From Bdellovibrionota bacterium (GTDB taxonomy: Bacteria > Bdellovibrionota > UBA1018 > CAUJDS01), in the NCBI GenBank assembly GCA_963169695.1, contig CAUJDS010000060.1, positions 190,780-254,779 of the forward strand: DNA of 64,000 nucleotides, read 5' to 3'. Below the pieces are notes generated by a model that saw only the letters and a list, made by a program, of their open reading frames with translations, was not told the origin of the DNA and searched no databases. A program made the translations under genes and the position numbers. This document shows positions 16,308-24,132 of this stretch, in pieces; within the stretch, counting starts at the first letter, position 1; each line of letters begins with the position of its first letter.

Positions 16308-17443
16308 AACCTCATTTCTATTCAAAGCGTTGGTTTGTTTTGGTGCTGATGTTTTCTTTGGGGGGGTGCCTCTCCACAAAGAGGAACGAAGTTGCGTTGC
16401 TTGAGTCTAAGCTTGTTGAACGGGAGTTACCTGTCGTACAACCCAATTTGAGTCCTTTACGTCCTACTGCAATTCTTTTTGGGGGTACTCAAATATCAGG
16501 AGATGCATCCCACAATGCCAGAGTTCAGGCGCATGTTCAGTATCTGCTAGGTTCGGTGCCTCAGCATACGGGTCAGACAGTCGGATTAAAACCTTCATTG
16601 CCGATAATAAATACGGGACCCGTTGTATCCATGGGTGCTGGTGAGAATTCAGCTTGGTACAATCAGGCGCGTATCATGCACGGTGCTGTCAGTGGGAGCT
16701 TTCCCGATAGACTAACGCTCTGGTTGGATACTAGCGGTCCCAATGACCAAGCTAATCTTTCGAGTTTTTGTCAGAATTTTTTAAATTTTTCCGTAGCGCA
16801 ATGCGGAAATATGGGCATTTTGAATGGGGGCTATAACCAGCGCGTGGCCTACGGTGAGTTGATGCTCTTCTTGTTCAATCATGAACTCTTGAGCATTCAT
16901 TCCTATAGAAATGCCCAGGGTCGTGGGACGGTGAGTGCTGGTTCTCTTGATTTTCTTTCATCTCAGTTGGCCCTTTATCGCTCTCAGAAGGGGCTGAATC
17001 AGTTTAAAGTAATACTTCTGAGTCAATTGAACCCCTTCAATAGCAACCCGGTTGAGTTTGATACTTCAATGTATAACCAGTTTGTCGCTCTTGCTCAGCA
17101 GTATCCTGAATTAGTGCTCGTGATTACGGGAGATGGGCAAGGCCCTCGAGCGCAGACAGCATGTCTTACGTTGCCGAATCAGTCAGGAGCGCCGAGCCGT
17201 GGCGGTGTTCGCATTATTAATCCTCCTGCACTCGCTTACGAGGATGAGAGTAGGATGGATCCATCCACAGCAGTTAGAACAAGTAAGTACTTTGGCCATA
17301 TGAACCTATACCTACATCCTGAAAGTGCTGACTACACGTTCTATCAGGATGTGAATCGAGGTGGTGAGTTCAATGCCACTGCAGGCGAGCCCATCATTCG
17401 CTGGACCGACAACTTTCAACTTTCGGCGCCTTGTACACCTTGA
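16304..17443 (+). CDS. Lipoprotein of unknown function
   Basis: A 379-residue protein whose signal peptide ends at the lipobox SLGGC (Cys 22). The mature region has no family I recognise. It contains FGGTQISGD, the phrase VSMGAGENSAWYNQARIMHG, several NQ-rich stretches and LVLVITGDGQGPRAQTACLTLP. The pattern of a nucleophile-like GGTQISGD followed by a late D or H (GHMNLYLHPES) hints at an SGNH hydrolase-like fold, but I cannot confirm it. It overlaps the VWA lipoprotein gene by four bases (ATGA), so the two products are probably partners in the outer membrane. Confidence 0.65.
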   Translation: MKPHFYSKRWFVLVLMFSLGGCLSTKRNEVALLESKLVERELPVVQPNLSPLRPTAILFGGTQISGDASHNARVQAHVQYLLGSVPQHTGQTVGLKPSLPIINTGPVVSMGAGENSAWYNQARIMHGAVSGSFPDRLTLWLDTSGPNDQANLSSFCQNFLNFSVAQCGNMGILNGGYNQRVAYGELMLFLFNHELLSIHSYRNAQGRGTVSAGSLDFLSSQLALYRSQKGLNQFKVILLSQLNPFNSNPVEFDTSMYNQFVALAQQYPELVLVITGDGQGPRAQTACLTLPNQSGAPSRGGVRIINPPALAYEDESRMDPSTAVRTSKYFGHMNLYLHPESADYTFYQDVNRGGEFNATAGEPIIRWTDNFQLSAPCTP

Positions 17444-17464
17444 TTGTGGTATGACTTGCCGCGT

Positions 17465-19501
17465 ATGGCAGGTCTGCAGTGGACACCCGATGGTACCCCT
17501 CTCTCAACTCGCTATGGCGACGTCTATTACTCCAAAGAGGGAGGAATGGAAGAGTCACGGTATGTTTTTCTAGAAAAGAGTGGGTTTCTAGACTCCGTAT
17601 CCCAAGGAGTCTCCGCCGTCACGGTAGCTGAATTGGGCTTTGGAACTGGCCTGAATTTCTTGCTGACTGCAAAGGCATGGTTGGACTCAGCTCCTTTGCC
17701 ATCTCGTAAGCTTCAGTTTATTTCGTTTGAGAAATATCCACTTTCAAAGTCCGAGCTGTTCTCCGTTCATCAAAAATGGGAAAGCCTCACCCCGCTTTCA
17801 GAAAAACTTTTGGCCGATTGGCCGGAAGCTATTGGTGATTTGGAACAGATCGAAGTGGGTTGCTTCGGTGTGAGCCTCGTCGTGTATCTTGGCGACGCCA
17901 AATCCAGCCTAGAAAAAGTAACCTTTCAAGCAGACCATTGGTACTTAGACGGATTCACTCCGTCCAAAAATCCAGACCTTTGGTCGCCTGAGATTGCTCA
18001 GCAGCTTGCAAATCACTCCCATGACGAAACTCGAATTGCGACCTATTCAGCCGCGGGGTGGGTGCGAAGGACTTTGGAGGGTGAAGGTTTCTTTCTTGAG
18101 AAAGAAAAAGGATTTGGTCGCAAACGTCACATGCTCTGTGGGGGAAGAAAACCAAAGCAAGGGATGGCTGCACCCATACTGGCTCCGTATCAGTGGCGGC
18201 ATGGAGTACGAGATCACGCCTTTGAGCGAGTAGCGGTTATTGGTTCGGGATTTGCGGGATCTAGCATTGCAAATCAATTGGCCTCGCGCGGATCGGATTT
18301 GCTTTTGCTAGATCGACATTCTCGTCCTGCAATGGAGGCATCCGGAAATGCACGAGCCTTATACGTGCCTTTGTTGAGAGATGCCGAAAATCGAGGAAGC
18401 CGCTTTTCGAAAATAGCGTTCGCAAAGCTCTTGGAAAATTTCGATCGTTTGGAATCAAAAGGTCTTTATTTTGATCGAAGTGAAACTGGCGTATTAGAGC
18501 TGCCTCGAAGACAAGAACATGAAACGATGTTGCAAGGTGCGTTGCAGGGCCTCAATGGAAGTATGGAAGGTAACTGGGTGACTGCATCCGAAGCGAGTGC
18601 GATCGCGGGAATACCGATTTCAAGCGAAGGCCTTTTTCATCCGCGAGCTGGAGCGTTGAATCCGCGAAAATATTGCCAAGCTCTCCTGCAGGAATTTCCA
18701 GAGCGTATTCGATGGTTTCCAGAATTTGATGTTCAAGAAATTTCTGAGGGTTCTAGATCGATACGAATTACCAGTCAGAAGGGCGACTCTGTCGAAGTAG
18801 ATACTGTTGTACTGGCAAATGCTTATGAAGTTCGAAAGTGGGTGCCGAGTCTGCCCTTGCGCGCCTTGGGTGGAAGGCTTGCTGAGGTAGAATCTACCGA
18901 CGAGAGTCGTAAATTAAAGGTTCCTCTTTCTTGGGAGCGTTATGTCTTGCCGGCTCACGACGGAGCCCATGTCTTCGGTGCGACGCATGAACGCATGAGA
19001 GACGAAGAGGTAAGGTATCGCAGCAAGCAAGCGAGGTTGGAGGTGCCAAACGAATCAAATTGGGCTTTGATCATGGGAGATTTGGAGACTCACCTTCCCG
19101 AGAATTTCTTTGGCGCCTCTCCGGCTTTTAGAACTCGTTGGTCGATGCGAGCAACGACGGCGGATAGCCTCCCGTTTGTGGGATCGATTGTGGATGAAAA
19201 GTCCTTTCGAGAAAATTTTGAAAATTGGCATTTAGGTCCTCATCACCAAGTTTGGTCGAAGCCAGAATACCGTGCGGGTATGTTTATGTTGACGGGTTTG
19301 GGCGGAAGGGGCTTGGTGTCGAGTGCTTTTGCGTCAGAGCTATTGGCAGAGATGATTTTTGGGATTCAAAATCCTGCCCACGCAGAATGGCTAACCCTAT
19401 TGAGCCCCAGTCGAGCGCTTCTACGAGAACTACAAAGACCGCCTATTCACCGAGGGCGTTGGCAGAATAACTCGGTTCCATCCGACACAATTCATCCATA
19501 A
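17465..19501 (+). CDS. mnmC: Bifunctional tRNA wobble-uridine modification enzyme MnmC
   Basis: A 678-residue two-domain cytoplasmic enzyme. The N-terminal methyltransferase (residues to about 240) has the MnmC opening LQWTPDGTPLSTRYGDVYYS, ESRYVFLEKSGF, and the SAM-binding VAELGFGTGLNFLL plus WYLDGFTPSKNPDLW. The C-terminal oxidase has a Rossmann FAD motif (VAVIGSGFAGSSIANQLASRG) and GLGGRGLVSSAFASELLAE. It removes the carboxymethyl group from cmnm5s2U34 and methylates the product to mnm5s2U34. I take the ATG at 17465, but a TTG at 17444, directly after the upstream stop, is also possible. Its 3' end overlaps the convergent gene by 59 bases. Confidence 0.93.
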   Translation: MAGLQWTPDGTPLSTRYGDVYYSKEGGMEESRYVFLEKSGFLDSVSQGVSAVTVAELGFGTGLNFLLTAKAWLDSAPLPSRKLQFISFEKYPLSKSELFSVHQKWESLTPLSEKLLADWPEAIGDLEQIEVGCFGVSLVVYLGDAKSSLEKVTFQADHWYLDGFTPSKNPDLWSPEIAQQLANHSHDETRIATYSAAGWVRRTLEGEGFFLEKEKGFGRKRHMLCGGRKPKQGMAAPILAPYQWRHGVRDHAFERVAVIGSGFAGSSIANQLASRGSDLLLLDRHSRPAMEASGNARALYVPLLRDAENRGSRFSKIAFAKLLENFDRLESKGLYFDRSETGVLELPRRQEHETMLQGALQGLNGSMEGNWVTASEASAIAGIPISSEGLFHPRAGALNPRKYCQALLQEFPERIRWFPEFDVQEISEGSRSIRITSQKGDSVEVDTVVLANAYEVRKWVPSLPLRALGGRLAEVESTDESRKLKVPLSWERYVLPAHDGAHVFGATHERMRDEEVRYRSKQARLEVPNESNWALIMGDLETHLPENFFGASPAFRTRWSMRATTADSLPFVGSIVDEKSFRENFENWHLGPHHQVWSKPEYRAGMFMLTGLGGRGLVSSAFASELLAEMIFGIQNPAHAEWLTLLSPSRALLRELQRPPIHRGRWQNNSVPSDTIHP

Positions 19502-19907
19502 GATGGATGAGTTTGGAGAGTTTAGGATCGGTAGATCGTTCAATAGAAGATCCATAGAGTGCCAAGAGCTGTTTGTTGCCCTGATGATCAAATCCTGAGT
19601 ACCGCACGGTAGGCTTGAGCGCGACAAAGGGATGAAGCGTTTCTTTGGGGGCAGAAAGAGTCGCATCCAAGTACCCCTGCAAAACCGCGTTGTCAGGCGC
19701 ATCGCCGAATTGGATTGCACGTGTTTCTTTGACTTCAACACCTTCAATCATTCTTACCGTGGTGAGATTTCCAGTGTTATCGATGACGCAATTCTCAGGG
19801 TGACCTCCTACTTCTTTCATCAAGAGTGGGGAGGTTGCTTGTGCTAAGGCGGCGTTTAGAAATACAAAACCCACGAGAGTCAAAGGTAGTTGGCGAGATA
19901 ACTTCAT
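19443..19907 (-). CDS. Secreted protein of unknown function
   Basis: A 154-residue protein with a clear signal peptide (MKLSRQLPLTLVGFVFLNAALA, cleaved before QATS) and no lipobox. The mature part has two cysteines (PENCVID, DELCRME) that could pair, and no domain I know. The ATG at 19907 begins exactly at the signal peptide; a slightly longer ORF exists. It converges with mnmC and the 3' ends overlap by 59 bases. Divergent from it lies the zinc peptidase gene, about 145 bases away. Confidence 0.65.
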   Translation of the reverse strand: MKLSRQLPLTLVGFVFLNAALAQATSPLLMKEVGGHPENCVIDNTGNLTTVRMIEGVEVKETRAIQFGDAPDNAVLQGYLDATLSAPKETLHPFVALKPTVRYSGFDHQGNKQLLALYGSSIERSTDPKLSKLIHLMDELCRMEPSYSANALGE

Positions 19908-19961
19908 AAGAAAATCATACACGAACCGTAGTTTACGTCAGAATTTTCTCTCTGATGCGAA

Positions 19962-19988
19962 TTGTCAGTGTAATAAGTACACTATAAA
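19962..19988 (+). promoter_or_regulatory. Promoter with embedded palindromic operator upstream of the metallopeptidase gene
   Basis: TTGTCA (19962-19967) and TATAAA (19983-19988) look like -35 and -10 elements, with a short 15-base spacer. The spacer carries AGTGTA and TACACT as 6-bp inverted arms around ATAAG (19967-19983). A repressor dimer bound there would block polymerase, and a twisting activator (MerR type) would suit a promoter with altered spacing, though MerR promoters normally have long spacers. The elements are seen; the regulator is not. Confidence 0.45.
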
Positions 19989-20052
19989 AATGTAAAAAAG
20001 ACCTAGCAATAATTTCATGGGCATGGATAATTTTCAATATAGGGAGAATGCT

Positions 20053-20970
20053 GTGAAAAATAGTTGGGTAACTCGGTTAGGGTTTGTCTTGGGTGTGGGT
20101 TTGAGTGGTGTGGTGAGTGCGGCGCCGTCGAGTTTGGTACAAGGACCAAACTTCTTGCCGCCTAACCAATTGAATTTGGAAGATCGCGTCGATTCCGTTG
20201 GAGCGATTGACGAGCAACTCTTCAATCAAATCATTGATGAGATTATTGGAATCTATGCACCAATTGTAAGGGAGCACGGCGCAACCTTGGTAGCGTCGAA
20301 GCGATGGAATGATTCTACTGTGAATGCGTATGCACAACAGAATGGCGGAAAATGGTTGGTGACCATGTTTGGTGGATTGGCTCGGCGCCCTGAAGTTACA
20401 CCAGACGGATTCGCCATGGTGGTTTGTCACGAGTTGGGACATCACCTTGCAGGCTATGCCTTCTATGAAGGTGACTGGGGAGCATCCGAGGGGCAAGCGG
20501 ATTACTTTGCAACTCACGCATGTGCAAAAAAGATTTGGGGTAAGAAGACCCGCGAAAATCGCTTGCACCAACACGCGCTCAATCGCTATTACGAAAAAGG
20601 CTGCAACGCCGCTTGGGGTACCGCAAGTGACCGAGCCCTGTGCTATCGCGTAGCCGATGCAAGTCAATCGCTCGCGAATCTCCTCTCCCAGTTGGGACGA
20701 GATCCTGCTCCAAGTTTTGACACTCCGGATCGAACCGTCGTACGCAAGACGGATACCTCCCATCCACGGGGCCAGTGTCGCTTGGACACATTTTTTCAAG
20801 GGAGTCTCTGTAAAGTGCCCTTTGATGACACGGTTATTCCTGGCAAAGGCAGTCCGGCAGGTCAGGATAGTCTGGATGCAGAGAAAGAGTCCGCGCAGTA
20901 TTCTTGCCATCAATCGCAAGGATTTTCAGCGGGAGCTCGTCCGCTCTGCTGGTTTGCGCCTCGTATCTAA
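20053..20970 (+). CDS. Secreted zinc metallopeptidase (HExxH, M48-like)
   Basis: A 305-residue exported protein. The signal peptide (KNSWVTRLGFVLGVGLSG, then VVSAAP) leads to a mature part with the zinc motif MVVCHELGHHLAGYAF; a conserved E in ASEGQADYFATHACAKKIW looks like the third ligand helix, as in M48 peptidases. Cysteines at the C-terminus (GQCRLDTFFQGSLCKVPF, YSCHQ, PLCWF) point to disulfides outside the cytoplasm. I use the GTG at 20053 since GGGAG lies six bases upstream; the ORF opens earlier. It may process envelope proteins; the target is unknown. Confidence 0.8.
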   Translation: MKNSWVTRLGFVLGVGLSGVVSAAPSSLVQGPNFLPPNQLNLEDRVDSVGAIDEQLFNQIIDEIIGIYAPIVREHGATLVASKRWNDSTVNAYAQQNGGKWLVTMFGGLARRPEVTPDGFAMVVCHELGHHLAGYAFYEGDWGASEGQADYFATHACAKKIWGKKTRENRLHQHALNRYYEKGCNAAWGTASDRALCYRVADASQSLANLLSQLGRDPAPSFDTPDRTVVRKTDTSHPRGQCRLDTFFQGSLCKVPFDDTVIPGKGSPAGQDSLDAEKESAQYSCHQSQGFSAGARPLCWFAPRI

Positions 20971-20998
20971 TTCTCAAAAGCTAGTTTAAAAACGCGCT

Positions 20999-21036
20999 TG
21001 ACCCTTCACCCTCCACAAGGTGAGAGTGAAGGGTCA
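20999..21036 (+). promoter_or_regulatory. RNA hairpin covering the translation start of the EamA gene
   Basis: TGACCCTTCAC (20999-21009) is perfectly complementary to GTGAAGGGTCA (21026-21036). The last base of the stem is the A of the ATG at 21036, and CGCG on both outer sides can extend it. The 16-base loop holds the AAGGTGAG ribosome-binding-like sequence. Formed in mRNA, it would mask the start codon, so it could regulate translation. No T-tract follows, so it is not an ordinary terminator. Confidence 0.5.
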
Positions 21037-21947
21037 TGACGCGCCTCAAAGCAGACCTCATTTTATTAGCAATCACCCTGGTTTGGGGTGGAACCTTCGT
21101 CACCATGAAATCTGCCCTGGGTTCAGTGGCGCCGATCAATCTGGTAGCTTGGCGATTTTTGATCGCAGCGAGTTTTCTTTTCGCCTTCTTTCGCAAGAAG
21201 CCTATTTTTAAAGGCAAAAAAATAGATTGGCTGATGGGTGCCGCAATCGGAATATTCCTTGGATTGGGCTACATCACCCAGACCATTGGATTACAGACCA
21301 CGACTGCTGGAAAAGCAGGTTTTTTGACCGGGGCATGTGTGCTCTTGGTTCCTATTTTTTCTACGATATTTGCGAAAAAGCCTCCCTCGCTATGGGTCGC
21401 TGCCGGAATCCTTCTCGCCTTTGTGGGCTTGGGTTTTCTGAGCCTGCAGGGCGACTTCACATTAGCAACAGGTGACCTTTGGGTCCTCCTCTGCGCGGTA
21501 TTTTTTGCGTTTCAGGTATTTATGCTGGGGCACTTCGGCCAGGGAAAATGGAATTTGGACTCACGAATTTTGGCCACGGCTCAGGTATCCGTGGCGGCAA
21601 TCGTGGCAACTATGGGAGCAGTCGCGTTAGAAGGTGTCCAGTGGAAACTTCCTATTTCCGCTTGGATCCTCATCGCGTCGATGGGGCTTTTTGCCACGGC
21701 TATTCTTTTTGTGGCTCAGTCTTATGCCCAAAAATTCACCACTCCGACTCATGCTGCGCTGATCTTTATGGCGGAGCCGGTCTTTGCGGCTTTCTTTGGT
21801 TGGCTTGTGAGTGGGGAACAATTTACTAGCCGTGAGTGGCTAGGTTCGGGGTTGGTTCTCGCAGGGATGTTTCTGGGAGAACTGCCATCCATTCGAGCTT
21901 CGATGCGGAGAGACCCAGCTTCCCAAGGGCAGCCTCATTCGATATAA
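21036..21947 (+). CDS. EamA-family (DMT) transporter
   Basis: A 303-residue inner-membrane protein of the drug/metabolite transporter superfamily, with ten predicted TM helices in two EamA repeats. Repeat one includes LILLAITLVWGGTFVTMKSAL and NLVAWRFLIAASFLFAFF; repeat two includes GDLWVLLCAVFFAFQVFMLG and HAALIFMAEPVFAAFFGWLVSGE, ending WLGSGLVLAGMFLGEL. Members export amino acids, nucleobases or other small metabolites. The substrate is not deducible. GMP reductase follows by about 30 bases, so a purine link is conceivable. A start-codon hairpin precedes it. Confidence 0.88.
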   Translation: MTRLKADLILLAITLVWGGTFVTMKSALGSVAPINLVAWRFLIAASFLFAFFRKKPIFKGKKIDWLMGAAIGIFLGLGYITQTIGLQTTTAGKAGFLTGACVLLVPIFSTIFAKKPPSLWVAAGILLAFVGLGFLSLQGDFTLATGDLWVLLCAVFFAFQVFMLGHFGQGKWNLDSRILATAQVSVAAIVATMGAVALEGVQWKLPISAWILIASMGLFATAILFVAQSYAQKFTTPTHAALIFMAEPVFAAFFGWLVSGEQFTSREWLGSGLVLAGMFLGELPSIRASMRRDPASQGQPHSI

Positions 21948-21977
21948 CCCATCCTTCACAGATTGGAGAAACCTACC

Positions 21978-22982
21978 TTGCATCCTGCCATTACCTTTGA
22001 TGATGTTTTGCTCGTGCCCGCTTACAACCACTACGCTTCTCGTAGGGACGTGGATATTTCGGTAACGGACCGGTCAGGAAAATTGACCTTGGGGTTGCCG
22101 TTGATCACCTCCAATATGGATACTGTGACGGAAAGTGAGATGGCCAATTTCATAGGCTCTAAGGGTGGAATGGGTGCTTTGCATCGCTTTATGTCGGTCG
22201 ACCGCAATGTTGAAGAATTCAAAAAATGCAAAACACAGGTCTTTGTTTCGATTGGATGCAATGAGCGCGAAATCGAACGCGCCGAAGCCCTGCGGGACGC
22301 CGGTGCCAATTATTTCTGCCTCGATGTGGCTCACGCACACGCACACTACATCGGAAAAACTCTAAAGCAATTACGAGAAGTTTTGCCGGAGGCATGCCTC
22401 TTGGCTGGTAACGTCGCGACCTATGCTGGGGCCGATTACTTGGCTAGCTGTGGTGCCGATATGATCAAAGTTGGAATTGGTGGCGGTTCGGTTTGTAGCA
22501 CCCGAATCAAAACCGGATTTGGTATCCCAATGCTGACTTCTCTTATGGAGTGTCGCAAGGTAGATCGATCGGTCGTTGCGGATGGTGGCATTCGTAATCC
22601 TGGTGATGTTGTCAAAGCGTTAGCGTTTGGAGCGGATTTTGTCATGATGGGTGGGGTATTTGCCGGCACGGCTCCGACACCTGGCAAAGTCGTAACCCAC
22701 GCAGATGGACGCCGCGTAAAAGAATATCGAGGTATGGCAAGTGCTGAAGCTCAGGAAGATTATCTCGGACCTCTGCCAGAGTGGAAAACCGCCGAAGGTG
22801 TTTCAACTTTCGTTGCCTATCGCGATGATCAAGAAGCTATTGTGGCAGACATCGTGGGTGGACTTCGATCCGGACTGACCTATGGTGGAGCAGCTACGAT
22901 TCGTGAACTTCAGCGCAAGTTGAACTATGTAACCGTCACACAGGCCGGACGGATCGAAAGCCTTCCGCATAAAACGCTATGA
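21978..22982 (+). CDS. guaC: GMP reductase (IMPDH/GMPR family)
   Basis: A 334-residue (beta/alpha)8 enzyme converting GMP to IMP with NADPH in purine salvage. Motifs include FDDVLLVPAYNHYASR, LITSNMDTVTESEMA, the catalytic loop GIGGGSVCSTRIKTGFG with its cysteine, VADGGIRNPGDVVKALA and YRGMASAEAQEDYLG. There is no CBS domain pair, and the C-terminal GGLRSGLTYGGAATIREL favours GMP reductase over IMP dehydrogenase. GIGGG replaces the usual GIGPG. TTG at 21978 is taken as the start, since GGAG lies nine bases upstream; the ORF opens at another TTG at 21963. Confidence 0.85.
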   Translation: MHPAITFDDVLLVPAYNHYASRRDVDISVTDRSGKLTLGLPLITSNMDTVTESEMANFIGSKGGMGALHRFMSVDRNVEEFKKCKTQVFVSIGCNEREIERAEALRDAGANYFCLDVAHAHAHYIGKTLKQLREVLPEACLLAGNVATYAGADYLASCGADMIKVGIGGGSVCSTRIKTGFGIPMLTSLMECRKVDRSVVADGGIRNPGDVVKALAFGADFVMMGGVFAGTAPTPGKVVTHADGRRVKEYRGMASAEAQEDYLGPLPEWKTAEGVSTFVAYRDDQEAIVADIVGGLRSGLTYGGAATIRELQRKLNYVTVTQAGRIESLPHKTL

Positions 22983-22994
22983 ACTGAGTGTTAT

Positions 22995-23975
22995 TTATTT
23001 CAGTTTTTGGTGCCAATTCCAGGCAGTTCGAACAAGGGTATTGAGGTCGCTATTTTTTGGGTTCCACTCCAATATTTTACGCGCGAGTGTAGAGTCGCCG
23101 ACGAGTGTAGCGGCATCTCCTCTTCGTCTGGCTGTTTTTTCAAAGGGAATTTTCTTCTGAGTTACTCGCTCAACAGCAGAGATGAGTTCTAAGACCGAGA
23201 AGCCCTTTTCACTGCCCAAATTATAGGCTTCGCAAACCGCTTCGTTTTCCAAGCGGCGAAGCGCTGCTACGTGTGCTGTCGCGAGATCGGTAACATGAAC
23301 ATAATCTCGAATGCAGGTACCGTCAGGAGTCGGGTAATCTGAGCCGTAGACTTTGAACTGGGGTCTTTTTCCTTTTGCGACATCAAGAAGTATGGGTATT
23401 GCATGGAACTCCGGCTGGTGATCCTCTCCGATCCGTCCTTTTTCATCTGCACCAGCCGCGTTGAAATAACGCAAAGCTACGCTTCTCAGTCCGTAGGCCG
23501 CATGAAAATCTTGGAGCATCCTCTCAACAAGGTGCTTGGTTTCTCCATAGGGGCTGAGGGGAGCATGAGGGTGATCTTCAGTAAGAGGAAGTTTTTGGGG
23601 CTCGCCATAAACGGCACAGGTGCTCGAAAAAACGATTCGATCAATTCCCTGTTTGCGCATTGCTGCGAGAAGGTGAAGGGTGCCTAGAACATTGGTTTCG
23701 TAGTAGCGGTGGGGAACTTCGACGGATTCACCCACATAAGTCAGCGCCGCAAAGTGGAGGACACCCTCGGGAGCATGCCGAGTAATCACACTTTCAACCA
23801 TGGCGCGATCACGAAGGTCGACTTTTTCTAAGGGTCCCCATTGGACCGCGGAGGCGTGTCCGCGTTCAAGGTTATCTAATACGATGGGCTGATAGCCTGC
23901 TTCAGCCAATGCCAGGCAGGCATGACTTCCTACGTATCCCGCTCCACCGGTGACCAGGATTTTTCGATTGCTCAT
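22995..23975 (-). CDS. galE: UDP-glucose 4-epimerase
   Basis: A 326-residue extended SDR that interconverts UDP-glucose and UDP-galactose (or the N-acetyl forms). The NAD motif is ILVTGGAGYVGSHACLAL; FAALTYVGESVEVPHRYYETN and SSTCAVYGEPQKLPLTEDH are typical of GalE. The catalytic Y-x3-K is in LSPYGETKHLVERML, and LRYFNAAGADEKGRIGEDH follows. The start at 23975 sits right before the Rossmann fold; the ORF continues upstream without support. It converges with guaC and probably supplies galactose donors for the polysaccharide locus that begins downstream of its promoter side. Confidence 0.92.
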   Translation of the reverse strand: MSNRKILVTGGAGYVGSHACLALAEAGYQPIVLDNLERGHASAVQWGPLEKVDLRDRAMVESVITRHAPEGVLHFAALTYVGESVEVPHRYYETNVLGTLHLLAAMRKQGIDRIVFSSTCAVYGEPQKLPLTEDHPHAPLSPYGETKHLVERMLQDFHAAYGLRSVALRYFNAAGADEKGRIGEDHQPEFHAIPILLDVAKGKRPQFKVYGSDYPTPDGTCIRDYVHVTDLATAHVAALRRLENEAVCEAYNLGSEKGFSVLELISAVERVTQKKIPFEKTARRRGDAATLVGDSTLARKILEWNPKNSDLNTLVRTAWNWHQKLK

Positions 23976-24132
23976 GGAACAAAGGGCCTTTCTTAAAGTT
24001 GAAGCTCCAAAGATTGGGCCAGCAATCTGAGACCAACCCAATCATGCTGCATCTGGCAATATGGGGTAAAGCTTTTCAAGAGTCTCTGGTCGTTATACCT
24101 CTTTCAAAGATGAGATCAAGTAGGGAGACTTC

